Shown: positions 1 to 7,993, numbered from the stretch's first letter. The stretch is 64,000 nt of DNA from Rhodococcus sp. ARC_M5 (GCF_022810405.1 NZ_JALGQE010000009.1:185569-249568); one strand, 5' to 3'. The notes: a model not told the origin generated them from the letters alone. A program made the numbers and translations.

Positions 1-1
1 C

Positions 2-1207
2 GGGCGGGTGTGCCCGGCACCGTGCGAATCGGCCTGTGTCCTCTCGATTTCCGAGGCGGCCACCGGTGGCAGCGTCACGATCAAGCGCGTCGAGCAGACG
101 ATCGCGGATCTGGCCTGGGAGGGCGGCAGCGTCGTTCCGCAGCCACCGACGATCACCACCGGCAAGCGCGTCGCCGTCGTCGGATCGGGTCCTGCGGGAT
201 TGGCTGCAGCGCAACAGCTCACGCGCGCCGGGCACGACGTCACCGTGTACGAGCGAGACGATCGGCTCGGCGGATTGCTCCGCTACGGCATCCCCGAGTT
301 CAAGCTGGAGAAGTCGGTGCTCGATCAGCGCCTCATGCAGATGCGGGCCGAGGGAACGCATTTCGTCACCGATTGCGAGGTCGGGATCGACTTCACCGTC
401 GAGCAGCTACGCGAATCGTTCGACGCGGTCGTCTTGGCGGTCGGAGCTCTACGGGCCCGCGACAATGCCGAGGTCATCGGTCGCGAACTCGACGGCATCC
501 ACCTGGCCATGGAGCATCTGGTGCCGTCGAACAAAGAATGCGAGGGCGACGGCCCCACCTCCATCTCCGCTGCGGACAAGCACGTGGTCATCATCGGTGG
601 CGGTGACACCGGAGCAGACTGCCTGGGAACGGCCCACCGACAGGGTGCTGCATCGGTCACGCAACTCGACTACAACCCCGCGCTGCCCGGGGCTCGCGAC
701 GACGGTCTCTCACCGTGGCCGTCGTGGCCGCTGGTGCTGCGCACCTCACCCGCGCACGCCGAGGGTGGCGTCGTGCGTCATCAGGTCGCGGTCCAGCGAT
801 TCCTCGGTGACGAGCGCGGGCACGTTCGGGCCATGGTGCTCGCCGAGGTCGAGGTCCAGCGCGACGCGGACGGTCGACGCATCGTCACGCCCATCGGGGA
901 GGAGGTCGAATTGCCCTGTGATCTGGCATTGTTCGCCATCGGCTTCGAAGGCGTGGAGCTCGGTCCGTTGCTCGACGAGTACGGCCTGACACCGACCAAG
1001 CGGGGCGCGCTCTCGTGTGGTCCCGACTGGCAGACCACGGCACCCGGAGTATTCGTGTGCGGGGATGCGCACCGCGGTGCGTCGTTGGTCGTGTGGGCGA
1101 TTGCGGAGGGTCGATCGGCGGCCCACGGAGTCGACGCTTTTCTGACCGGACACTCGGAATTGCCGTCGCCGGTACACCCGACCGCACTGCCCCTGGCGGT
1201 CGTGTGA
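2..1207 (+). CDS. gltD: Glutamate synthase small subunit (5'-truncated by the window)
   Basis: This is the C-terminal ~400 residues of the GltD subunit of NADPH-dependent glutamate synthase, a cytoplasmic flavoprotein. It passes electrons from NADPH to the large subunit, which makes glutamate from glutamine and 2-oxoglutarate. The reading frame is already open at base 2, so the true start lies outside the window. Visible parts are the second cysteine cluster (CPAPCESAC, for 4Fe-4S), the FAD-binding GSGPAGLAAA, the NADPH-binding IIGGGDTGAD, and the C-terminal FAD motif PGVFVCGDAHRGASLVVWAI. The frame ends at TGA 1205-1207. The missing N-terminus should hold the first Fe-S cysteines. gltB would be expected just upstream. 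Confidence 0.95.
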   Translation, partial: GRVCPAPCESACVLSISEAATGGSVTIKRVEQTIADLAWEGGSVVPQPPTITTGKRVAVVGSGPAGLAAAQQLTRAGHDVTVYERDDRLGGLLRYGIPEFKLEKSVLDQRLMQMRAEGTHFVTDCEVGIDFTVEQLRESFDAVVLAVGALRARDNAEVIGRELDGIHLAMEHLVPSNKECEGDGPTSISAADKHVVIIGGGDTGADCLGTAHRQGAASVTQLDYNPALPGARDDGLSPWPSWPLVLRTSPAHAEGGVVRHQVAVQRFLGDERGHVRAMVLAEVEVQRDADGRRIVTPIGEEVELPCDLALFAIGFEGVELGPLLDEYGLTPTKRGALSCGPDWQTTAPGVFVCGDAHRGASLVVWAIAEGRSAAHGVDAFLTGHSELPSPVHPTALPLAVV

Positions 1208-1246
1208 CCCTCGTCTCTGAACCGGTACAGACCCTCTCAGCAGCAA

Positions 1247-1270
1247 GGTAGCGTGGCTACCGATCGGTAG
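1247..1270. promoter_or_regulatory. Nested palindromes upstream of pyk (candidate repressor operator)
   Basis: Two overlapping perfect inverted repeats lie between gltD and pyk. GGTAGC/GCTACC (1247-1252 and 1256-1261) shares its right arm with the 14-base palindrome CTACCGATCGGTAG (1257-1270). The palindrome ends 46 bases before the pyk -10. Symmetric CTACC/GGTAG sites of this kind are typical targets of TetR-type repressors, but no such regulator lies nearby and the ligand is unknown. Confidence 0.4.
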
Positions 1271-1316
1271 TATTTCGGTGGAGGCGTCTGCGATAGAGAA
1301 CGCGGCGTCCAGCGGC

Positions 1317-1322
1317 TAGGCT
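1317..1322 (+). promoter_or_regulatory. -10 element of pyk promoter (leaderless)
   Basis: TAGGCT fits the actinobacterial TAnnnT -10 hexamer and ends 7 bases before the GTG start of pyk. Transcription would therefore begin at or next to the start codon. No Shine-Dalgarno sequence precedes the GTG, which agrees with a leaderless mRNA. Confidence 0.6.
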
Positions 1323-1329
1323 CGCTTTC

Positions 1330-2748
1330 GTGAGCCGACGTACGAAGATTGTCTGCACCCTTGGACCCGCAACCGCAACCACAGAGCGCATCCGTGAACT
1401 CGTCGAGAGTGGCATGGATGTCGCACGACTGAACTTCAGCCATGGTGATCACCCCGATCATCAGGCCAACTACGAGAGGGTTCGCGCAGCATCGGACGCC
1501 ACCGGCAAAGCCGTGGGCATTCTGGCCGACCTGCAGGGACCGAAAATTCGTCTCGGGCGTTTCGCCGAGGGCTCGACCACCTGGGCGGCCGGCGAGCTGA
1601 TCCGCATCACTGTCGAGGAGTGCGAGGGCACTCACGACCGGGTGTCGACCACGTACAAGGAGCTGGCCCAGGACGCCAGGGAAGGCGACCGCCTGCTCGT
1701 CGACGACGGCAAGGTCGGCCTCGTGGTCACCGGTGTCGAAGGAAACGACGTGTTGTGCCGTGTCACCGAAGGTGGACCGGTCAGCAACAACAAGGGCGTG
1801 TCCCTCCCGGGCATGGACGTCTCCGTTCCTGCCATGAGCGAGAAGGACATCGCGGACCTCGAATTCGCCCTCGCTCTGGGATGCGACTTCATTGCGCTGT
1901 CGTTCGTTCGCTCGCCCGCGGACGTCGAACTCGTGCACGCCGTCATGGATCGTGTCGGCCGCCGAGTTCCCGTCATCGCCAAGCTCGAGAAGCCCGAAGC
2001 CGTCGACAATCTCGAAGCCATCGTGCTCGCGTTCGACGCGATCATGGTGGCCCGCGGTGACCTCGGCGTCGAGTTGCCCCTCGAGCAGGTTCCGCTGGTG
2101 CAGAAGCGCGCCATCCAGATCGCCCGCGCCAACGCCAAGCCCGTCATCGTCGCGACCCAGATGCTCGAGTCGATGATCGAGAACTCCCGCCCGACGCGCG
2201 CCGAGGCGTCCGACGTCGCCAATGCCGTGCTCGACGGTACCGACGCGGTCATGCTGTCCGGTGAGACTTCGGTGGGCAAGTACGTGATGGAAACAGTGCG
2301 GACCATGGCCCGCATCGTCGAGACGGTCGAGACCGAGGGTGACAGCGTTCCTCCGCTGACCCACGTGCCGCGCACCAAGCGTGGAGTCATCTCCTACGCC
2401 GCCCGTGACATCGGCGAGCGTCTGGACGCGAAGGCTCTCGTTGCCTTCACGCAGTCGGGAGACACCGTTCGACGGTTGGCTCGCCTGCACACCAAGCTTC
2501 CTCTGCTCGCCTTCACGTCCATCTCCGAGGTTCGCAGTCAGCTGTCGCTGAGCTGGGGCACCGAGACGTTCCTGGTCCCCGATGTGGGCTCGACGGACGC
2601 GATGGTCAAAGAGGTCGACAAGGCGCTGCTCGAACTCGGTCGGTACAACAAGGGCGATCAGGTCGTGATCGTGGCCGGTGCCCCTCCCGGCACAGTAGGC
2701 TCGACCAACTTGATCCATGTGCACCGAATCGGAGAAGAGGACCGGTAA
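1330..2748 (+). CDS. pyk: Pyruvate kinase
   Basis: Pyruvate kinase makes pyruvate and ATP from phosphoenolpyruvate and ADP, the last step of glycolysis, in the cytosol as a tetramer. The 472-residue length is normal for actinobacteria. The (beta/alpha)8 barrel begins at once (TKIVCTLGPA). The catalytic-lysine signature AKLEKPEAVDNLEAI is near residues 217-231 and the MLSGETSVGKY segment follows. The lid domain inserted after roughly residue 70 is intact. The GTG start is chosen because the family's N-terminal strand begins there and a -10 hexamer lies 7 bases upstream. The tesB start codon follows the TAA stop directly, so the two genes are probably cotranscribed. Confidence 0.97.
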   Translation: MSRRTKIVCTLGPATATTERIRELVESGMDVARLNFSHGDHPDHQANYERVRAASDATGKAVGILADLQGPKIRLGRFAEGSTTWAAGELIRITVEECEGTHDRVSTTYKELAQDAREGDRLLVDDGKVGLVVTGVEGNDVLCRVTEGGPVSNNKGVSLPGMDVSVPAMSEKDIADLEFALALGCDFIALSFVRSPADVELVHAVMDRVGRRVPVIAKLEKPEAVDNLEAIVLAFDAIMVARGDLGVELPLEQVPLVQKRAIQIARANAKPVIVATQMLESMIENSRPTRAEASDVANAVLDGTDAVMLSGETSVGKYVMETVRTMARIVETVETEGDSVPPLTHVPRTKRGVISYAARDIGERLDAKALVAFTQSGDTVRRLARLHTKLPLLAFTSISEVRSQLSLSWGTETFLVPDVGSTDAMVKEVDKALLELGRYNKGDQVVIVAGAPPGTVGSTNLIHVHRIGEEDR

Positions 2749-3678
2749 GTGGTCGAAGCGGGGGGAACCGGCGTCAGCGAAAGCGCGTCGAGCAGTACAG
2801 CTGTACGAAGGACCGATCTCGAGAAGCTCCTCGATCTCCTTGTACTCGAGGAGATCGAGGAGGACGTGTTCGTCGGTGTTCATCCCGAACAGGTGGGGAG
2901 CCGAACGTTCGGGGGGCAACTGGTTGCACAGGGGCTGATCGCGGCCGGACGCACCGTCTCTGGCACCTCTCGCGACGTGCACGCGATCAACGCCCACTTC
3001 ATCCGTGGCGGTGATGTCAAGAAGCCCATCGAGTACCGGGTCTCCAGGCAACGCGACGGACGAGCCTTCGCCAACCGCCAGGTCACCGCCGTGCAGGACG
3101 GTAACGAGCTGTTCGTCATGCTTGCTGCCTTCCAGGATTTCGGCAAGGGGCTCGAGCACAGCGTCGAGGTGCCCGAGGTGCCGTACCCCGACGCACTGCC
3201 TCCGCTCGGCGATCACTTCGTCGGTTACGAGGACCGGCTGCAGATGTTCGTCGACGCCCTCAAGCCGATCGACATGCGCTACGCGAACGACCCGGCGTGG
3301 ATCATGCAGGGCACCGGCGAGAAGCTCAACCACAATCGGGTCTGGATGAAGGCCGACGGCGATCTGCCGGACGAGTCGATCTTTCATGCCGCGACCATGG
3401 GGTACGCGTCGGACACGACGGTGCTCGATTCGATCATCACCACCCACGGTCTCTCGTGGGGACTCGATCGCATCGTGGCGGCGACGGTCAATCACTCCAT
3501 CTGGTTCCACCGCCCGTTCCGATTCGACGAGTGGGCTCTCTACGCCACCGAATCACCGGTCGCAGCCGGGTCCCGTGGACTGGCCACCGGACGGTTCTTC
3601 TCGATGGACGGTCTGTTGCTGGCCACCGTCGTGCAGGAAGGTCTCATTCGACACTTCCCGAAGCGGGTCCGGGCCTGA
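2749..3678 (+). CDS. tesB: Acyl-CoA thioesterase II (TesB family)
   Basis: Double hot-dog acyl-CoA thioesterase that releases free fatty acid and CoA from medium- and long-chain acyl-CoA in the cytoplasm. Hallmarks are FGGQLVAQ near residues 54-61, the second hot-dog motif NHSIWFHRPF at 248-257, and VVQEGLIRH near 294-302. The GTG start is contiguous with the pyk stop codon, implying translational coupling. The 309-residue length is slightly longer than E. coli TesB because of an extra Ser-rich N-terminus. Oddity: position 248 is Asn where, from memory, E. coli TesB has its catalytic Asp in the motif DHSMWFH. The Gln of VQEG is kept. Thioesterase assignment is firm; catalytic competence is less certain. 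Confidence 0.93.
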   Translation: MVEAGGTGVSESASSSTAVRRTDLEKLLDLLVLEEIEEDVFVGVHPEQVGSRTFGGQLVAQGLIAAGRTVSGTSRDVHAINAHFIRGGDVKKPIEYRVSRQRDGRAFANRQVTAVQDGNELFVMLAAFQDFGKGLEHSVEVPEVPYPDALPPLGDHFVGYEDRLQMFVDALKPIDMRYANDPAWIMQGTGEKLNHNRVWMKADGDLPDESIFHAATMGYASDTTVLDSIITTHGLSWGLDRIVAATVNHSIWFHRPFRFDEWALYATESPVAAGSRGLATGRFFSMDGLLLATVVQEGLIRHFPKRVRA

Positions 3679-4162
3679 GTGCATCCGACCACGCGCGCGT
3701 CTTTGCATCCAGGTTCAGTGAGGCGTGCGCCGGACTGGTCGACGGTAGTCGAGTGAACGTCACGTGGGGCGTCACCGCCGTCGCGTGGCGACGGTAGCTC
3801 TCGTCGGCCTTGGCACCGTTGAAGAACACCCTGTCGATGCCGGGATTCTCGGCGAACAGTGTCTCGAAATCGTTTGCCACGATGGAGGATTCGACGATCG
3901 CCGAGTCCAGGCTTCCTTTGCGCGTGCACAGCTTCAGTACATCCCACACCGCGACGCCATGACTGCGCAGACGCTCGGTGCGTTCGTCGTAGAGAAGTTC
4001 GGGGCCCGCATCGAACAGCGCTCCCATGATCGGCCAGAACGCATTTCGCGGATGCGCGTAGTACTGCTGGGCGGCCAGCGATGCGACGCCGGGCATCGAT
4101 CCCAGAATCAGGGTGGTTGCGCCTCGGCCGAGAATCGGCTCGAAGCTGTGCACGACGTTCAT
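3644..4162 (-). CDS. DNA-deoxyinosine (hypoxanthine) glycosylase, UDG superfamily
   Basis: Base-excision repair glycosylase of the uracil-DNA-glycosylase superfamily, probably acting on deaminated adenine (hypoxanthine) in DNA. The family motif LILGSMPGVASL near the N-terminus and the QYYAHPRNAFW segment are characteristic. VWDVLKLCTRKGSLDSAI and the downstream VFFNGAKA are also typical. I place the start at ATG 4162 (MNVVHSFEPILG), because family members begin close to this and the in-frame extension upstream is low-complexity Ser/Arg. The length is 172 residues. The 3' end overlaps the convergent tesB by 35 bases. No terminator is visible between them. Confidence 0.8.
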   Translation of the reverse strand: MNVVHSFEPILGRGATTLILGSMPGVASLAAQQYYAHPRNAFWPIMGALFDAGPELLYDERTERLRSHGVAVWDVLKLCTRKGSLDSAIVESSIVANDFETLFAENPGIDRVFFNGAKADESYRRHATAVTPHVTFTRLPSTSPAHASLNLDAKTRAWSDALRPGPASGSVE

Positions 4163-4220
4163 GAGAGCGATTACAGCAAATCCACCGCGCACGGCGGTGA
4201 CGTGGGACCACAATGGAGTC

Positions 4221-4424
4221 ATGTTGGATCCACGCGTACTCGACAACAACGAACTCGAAGCCGAACTCGCCGCACTGCGCCGGGGACGTGGCGCCGCGAT
4301 GGACGAAGGCGCGCGGGACGTCTCGACCGCGGACACCGACCACCTGATAGCGCGGTTCGAGGAAGAAATCCGTAAGCGACACCAGGATTCGGTGTCCGAT
4401 CAGCCCAGCGTCGATCTGCCCTGA
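4221..4424 (+). CDS. Small conserved actinobacterial protein (DUF6158-like)
   Basis: A 67-residue acidic helical protein beginning MLDPRVLDNNELEAELAALR and ending with a helix rich in Glu/Arg. The pattern 'NELEAELAALRRGR...HLIARFEEEIRKR' resembles small actinobacterial DUF6158-type proteins of unknown function; this match is from memory only. The start ATG has GGAG only 2 bases upstream, which is closer than usual. The 3' end overlaps the convergent DUF1772 gene by 25 bases. Its function cannot be inferred. Confidence 0.55.
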   Translation: MLDPRVLDNNELEAELAALRRGRGAAMDEGARDVSTADTDHLIARFEEEIRKRHQDSVSDQPSVDLP

Positions 4425-4888
4425 CCGACAATCAGGGCCACGCAGGCCGCGGTTGCGGCAATCGTTCTGACGTTGTTCCACACGGTCCATTTGTCGGCGA
4501 AGTTCCGCCACACCTGGTCTCCTGCGGGGCTGCCCGGGTCGACTCCGGCCAACGCGTCGTTGAGCGGAACGTTGAGGGCCATCGTGATCGCGACGCAGCC
4601 GACCACGTAGAGAACGGCACCGCTCACGACGAGCAGGGGTGAACCCCGACCGGTCGACACGGCGAGAATCGCTGCGAGAGTGCAGGATACGGCCGTTCCG
4701 AAGAACAGGCCGAGAAACATCGGGTTGAGAATCGCCGTATTGAATCTCTGCATGGCGGCGATGGCGTCGGGTACCGGCAGTGTTGCCAGGCCGGGGAGCA
4801 CGCTGATGGAGAAGGCGAGCAGCACTCCTGCGACCAGCCCGCATCCGATCGCGGACACGAGGGTGGCGACCGAGGACGCCCGCTCCAT
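4400..4888 (-). CDS. DUF1772 (anthrone oxygenase-like) membrane protein
   Basis: A 162-residue integral membrane protein with four predicted hydrophobic helices: roughly residues 6-28, 55-77, 85-105 and 140-156. The layout and the conserved 'FNTAILNPMFLGLFFGTA' and 'NVPLNDALAG...WRNFADKWTVWNNVRT' segments fit DUF1772 proteins, which are related to anthrone oxygenases. Start ATG 4888 is used; an in-frame GTG sits one codon upstream. It is divergent from the AraC-type regulator starting at 5041, with 152 bases between the two start codons. Regulator and membrane protein often form such a pair, so the regulator may control this gene. Confidence 0.75.
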   Translation of the reverse strand: MERASSVATLVSAIGCGLVAGVLLAFSISVLPGLATLPVPDAIAAMQRFNTAILNPMFLGLFFGTAVSCTLAAILAVSTGRGSPLLVVSGAVLYVVGCVAITMALNVPLNDALAGVDPGSPAGDQVWRNFADKWTVWNNVRTIAATAACVALIVGQGRSTLG

Positions 4889-5040
4889 CACGACGGGTCT
4901 GTTCGGTTGATGTTCACGGTCGGTGATCCTTTCGACGAGGATTTGTCCTGTCGTCCACTGTCGCTCGGAACTGCAGGATGATCAATGCTCGAAACGCCGG
5001 ATTCGATGTCCGATCGTCCAAGTGATGCAACAATTTATCG

Positions 5041-6030
5041 ATGCGTGGACTCGACCCCTGGAAGTCGCCCGATCCGCTCGGTGAGGCCCTGCACTTTCTG
5101 CGGTTGACCGGATCGTTCTACGTACGATCCGAGATGAGCGGTTCGTGGGGTCTCGACCTGCCCGCCATGGAGGACGCGCTGTGGTTTCACACGGTGGTGG
5201 ACGGTCGGTGCCTGCTGTCGGTTCCCGATGAGCCGACGCGTGAGCTGGTGCCCGGCGATTTCGCATTGGTCCCGCATGGACGAGGTCACGTTCTCGCCGC
5301 CGACGAGGATGCGGCGACACGAGCGGCGAGTGTGTACGACCTCCCGCACGAGTACGTCAGCGACCGATACGCGGTGATCACTCACGGTGAGGGAGCAGGA
5401 CCGGCCGCCACCCTGGTGTGCGGAGCGGTGCGGCTGGATCACCCTGCGGCGCAACAGCTCGTCCGTCTGCTGCCTGCTGTGGTGTTCGTCGATGCAGAGC
5501 CCGGACCGAAACAAGCGAGAATGCAGAACGTCCTGGCGATGGTGGCGGACGAAGCCCGAGTCCTCGAGCCCGGGGGAGAGGCGGTCATCACCCGGCTGTC
5601 CGACATTCTGGTGATCCTCGCACTGCGGTCGTGGATCGCCGGCAGTCCGCGAGCGCAGTCCGGGTGGCTCGGAGCGTTGCAGGACGACCGAATCGGAGCT
5701 GCTTTGGCTCTGATTCATCGACATCCCCACGAGCGGTGGACCGTTGCGGCTCTGGCGTCGAGCGCCAACATGTCGCGTTCGGCGTTCTCGGCGCGTTTCA
5801 CCGAACTGGTCGGCGAATCGGTGATGAGCTACCTGGCGACGTGGCGAATGCAGGTCGCGTATCAGACCTTGCGTTCCGAGGACGTCGTGCTGGCCGAATT
5901 GGCCCGACGCAGTGGGTATCTCTCGGAGGCGGCATTCGGTAAGGCCTTCAAACGGGCGATGGGGGTTTCCCCGGGAAGTGTGCGTCGCCGTCGTGAGGTG
6001 TCGATGGCGGACGGTCAGTCGAGCAGGTGA
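5041..6030 (+). CDS. AraC-family transcriptional regulator (cupin N-terminus)
   Basis: A 329-residue transcription factor. The N-terminal half is an AraC-type cupin ligand-binding domain (FHTVVDGRCLL...LVPGDFALVPHGRGHVL). The C-terminal ~100 residues form two helix-turn-helix motifs (WTVAALASSANMSRSAFSARF, then LAELARRSGYLSEAAFGKAF) ending in the typical MGVSPGSVRRRR tail. Start ATG 5041 gives the normal cupin start. It lies opposite the DUF1772 membrane gene, its likely target. The last 16 bases overlap the convergent AAA ATPase gene. The ligand is unknown; the LDLPAMEDALWFH pattern suggests the RCS-type/cupin_6 subgroup. Confidence 0.88.
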   Translation: MRGLDPWKSPDPLGEALHFLRLTGSFYVRSEMSGSWGLDLPAMEDALWFHTVVDGRCLLSVPDEPTRELVPGDFALVPHGRGHVLAADEDAATRAASVYDLPHEYVSDRYAVITHGEGAGPAATLVCGAVRLDHPAAQQLVRLLPAVVFVDAEPGPKQARMQNVLAMVADEARVLEPGGEAVITRLSDILVILALRSWIAGSPRAQSGWLGALQDDRIGAALALIHRHPHERWTVAALASSANMSRSAFSARFTELVGESVMSYLATWRMQVAYQTLRSEDVVLAELARRSGYLSEAAFGKAFKRAMGVSPGSVRRRREVSMADGQSSR

Positions 6031-6746
6031 CGGAGATAGCTGTTCGGGTCGTCGAGGTAGCGACGCCAGTGCTGTACCAATTCGAGTTCGTCCCAGGTAC
6101 TTCGGCGTAGACCGTGTTCGCCGACTTCGACGATGTCCGCACCGGGGGTCGACGCCAGAATCGGTGAGTGGGTGGCGCAGACGATCTGCGCGCCCTCGTT
6201 GCCCAACTGGGACATCAGTGCAACGAGCTGCAGGCACGCGGTGAACGACAGGGCCGATTCCGGCTCGTCCAGAACGTAGAAACCGGGTTCGGCCAACATG
6301 GCACCGAACATGGCCAGAAACCCCTCACCATGACTCATCTCGGCGGTGTTCTCGTCCCAGAACCCCGGCATACCGCCGAGGTTCTCGGCCATGTCGAACG
6401 CGGTCTCGGCGCGGAGAAAGAACCCGCGCTTGTTCAGTCGTGGGCCACGAAGCATTCGAGAACCCCGCGGCGTGGTCTCGAGTTCGAGTACCTCGCCGAG
6501 GGCGCTGGTCACCTCGTCGAGTCGACGTGATTGCTGTGCCGCTCGACCGCCACGGGCATCGATACCGAAACCCTCGGCGATCGCTTCGACGAGGGTCGAT
6601 TTACCGGAACCGTTGTCGCCGACCAGAATTGTGACCGGCGCCAGGAACTCGAGTCCCTCGCGAGCGAGGTCGGCGACAGCGGGCACGGTGAAGGGCCAGT
6701 CCGATCCGACATCGTCGGCGTCGACGTAGGCGCGTTCTACGAACAT
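6015..6746 (-). CDS. Small SMC/OLD-like AAA family ATPase
   Basis: A 243-residue ABC-type ATPase without membrane segments. It shows Walker A (GDNGSGKST, near residue 42), an ABC-like signature (MSHGEGF, near 137), Walker B (FYVLDEPESALS, near 155) and a His switch in ATHSPILAS. It resembles the single-domain AAA_21/RecF-like ATPases that are widespread in bacteria and mostly uncharacterised. No TOPRIM or nuclease domain follows, so it is not an OLD nuclease. Its start lies 3 bases after the stop of the 69-residue gene upstream, so the two form an operon. Substrate and role are unknown. Confidence 0.8.
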   Translation of the reverse strand: MFVERAYVDADDVGSDWPFTVPAVADLAREGLEFLAPVTILVGDNGSGKSTLVEAIAEGFGIDARGGRAAQQSRRLDEVTSALGEVLELETTPRGSRMLRGPRLNKRGFFLRAETAFDMAENLGGMPGFWDENTAEMSHGEGFLAMFGAMLAEPGFYVLDEPESALSFTACLQLVALMSQLGNEGAQIVCATHSPILASTPGADIVEVGEHGLRRSTWDELELVQHWRRYLDDPNSYLRHLLD

Positions 6747-6749
6747 GAT

Positions 6750-6959
6750 TCAGGCAGTCACCAAGCGATCGACGTAACCGGTCTCGTGGGCGGTGTCGGC
6801 GCTGCAGGTGTAGTAGACCCACTCCGCCGACCGATCCGCCGAATCTCCGAACCGATGGTCGACCTTCGCTGCGCACAAACTGCCCGCACTGGTGTCATGG
6901 CAACGAAGACTGCTGGGTATGTACATCGCTCCACTGTAGGCGTGATCGGCGCAGACCAT
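6750..6959 (-). CDS. Small hypothetical protein with four cysteines, paired with the AAA ATPase
   Basis: A 69-residue protein of unknown family (start MVCADHAYSGAM, end YVDRLVTA) with four Cys (residues 3, 20, 29, 52) and several His, but no CxxC pairs. An in-frame GTG at 6989 would add 10 residues but abuts the tRNA 3' end, so ATG 6959 is preferred. Codons in the second half show high GC at third positions, as in real genes here. The 3-base gap to the ATPase gene implies joint translation. It has no recognisable signal peptide and its function is unknown. Confidence 0.5.
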   Translation of the reverse strand: MVCADHAYSGAMYIPSSLRCHDTSAGSLCAAKVDHRFGDSADRSAEWVYYTCSADTAHETGYVDRLVTA

Positions 6960-6990
6960 TACCGACGTCGCGAACGGGAATGCATTCACG

Positions 6991-7067
6991 TGGTGCCCTC
7001 GGTGAGACTCGAACTCACACTGGACGGGTTTTGAATCCGTTTCCTCTGCCAATTGGGATACGAGGGC
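6991..7067 (-). tRNA. tRNA with anticodon CAA (leucine codon UUG), class I shape, CCA encoded
   Basis: The minus strand reads GCCCTCG (acceptor), a D-arm with a TTGG loop, an anticodon arm with loop TTCAAAA (anticodon CAA), a 5-base variable loop CCAGT, a T-arm GTGAG-TTCGAGT-CTCAC, CGAGGGC, discriminator A and an encoded CCA. All seven acceptor pairs and all five T-stem pairs are Watson-Crick. The anticodon stem has one A-C mismatch next to the loop. The anticodon predicts leucine, yet the variable loop is short (class I), whereas bacterial leucine tRNAs normally carry a long variable arm. It lies between the small AAA operon and pdtaR. Confidence 0.92.
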
Positions 7068-7187
7068 TGGCGTCTTTCAAGCAACGATTGACGAGTTTAG
7101 AAGATGCGCTTTCGGCCTCGCGCACCGGTACCCTTCAGATGCTCGACGGCCCTGATGGGCGATGACTGTCAAAGGAGACCGATACAG

Positions 7188-7820
7188 ATGAATGCTCCTG
7201 GTGCGCACGGTACTGGCAAGCCCCCGCTTCGCGTGGTGGTGGCAGAGGACGAATCCCTGATCCGACTCGACCTCGTGGAGATGCTCCGGGAGGAGGGCTA
7301 CGACGTGGTCGGTGAAGCGGCCGACGGTCAGCAGGCGGTGGAGCTGGCCGTCGAACTGCGTCCCGATCTGGTCATCATGGACGTCAAGATGCCGCGTCGG
7401 GACGGAATCGATGCGGCCTCGGAGATCGCCGAGAAGCGCATCGCGCCCGTGGTCATTCTCACCGCGTTCAGTCAGCGCGAACTGGTGGAGAAGGCGCGTG
7501 ATGCCGGGGCCATGGCCTACCTCGTCAAGCCGTTCACCAAAGCCGATCTGATGCCCGCGGTGGAGCTGGCGGCCAGTCGCTTCGGCGAGATTTCCGCCCT
7601 CGAATCCGAGATCGCCGATCTGCAGGATCGGCTGGAGACACGCAAGCTGATCGAGAAGGCCAAGGGGATCCTGATGACCTCGCAGTCGCTCACAGAACCA
7701 CAGGCGTTCAAGTGGATTCAACGCGCCGCGATGGACCGCAGGACCACGATGAAAGCCGTCGCCGAAGTAGTGATCGAGACACTCGGTACTCCTGCGAACA
7801 AGCCTGCGGCAGAGGGATGA
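7188..7820 (+). CDS. pdtaR: Response regulator with ANTAR RNA-binding domain (PdtaR)
   Basis: A 210-residue cytoplasmic two-component regulator. The receiver domain (residues 14-130) has the phospho-acceptor Asp65 (VIMDVKMP) and conserved Lys114 (LVKPF). The C-terminal ANTAR domain (about 145-197, LETRKLIEKAKGILM...) binds dual-hairpin RNA and relieves transcription termination. Partner kinase PdtaS is not in the window. The start ATG 7188 is fixed by a good Shine-Dalgarno AAAGGAG 10 bases upstream and by the fit to the family. Placement before polA matches mycobacteria (Rv1626, from memory), where PdtaRS responds to nitric oxide and copper. Confidence 0.93.
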   Translation: MNAPGAHGTGKPPLRVVVAEDESLIRLDLVEMLREEGYDVVGEAADGQQAVELAVELRPDLVIMDVKMPRRDGIDAASEIAEKRIAPVVILTAFSQRELVEKARDAGAMAYLVKPFTKADLMPAVELAASRFGEISALESEIADLQDRLETRKLIEKAKGILMTSQSLTEPQAFKWIQRAAMDRRTTMKAVAEVVIETLGTPANKPAAEG

Positions 7821-7993
7821 TCGGCCCGCGAAAGCTACGGACACGTAAAACTTCGACTCCCTAGGTCACAGTCAGGTCACGAGCCTCGTTCTAGGCCTTG
7901 CGAATCAGCTCCGAGCATTAGCGTCTGACCCACACGTGAGCCACATGTAACTCAGGTGCGCTTCATCGACGAGCAATTTCAAGGAGAACCTAG

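Noticed and set aside
1237..3510. A 757-codon open frame on the minus strand opposite pyk and tesB
   Set aside because: It mirrors two well-supported plus-strand genes, is rich in His/Asp/Arg as expected for a high-GC shadow frame, and has no domain-like sequence. The same applies to long antisense frames opposite polA, rpsA, uvrB, pheT and argG/argH.
6531..7034. Plus-strand 167-codon frame across the small AAA operon and tRNA
   Set aside because: It overlaps a certain tRNA and the ATPase gene on the other strand and has no recognisable protein features.
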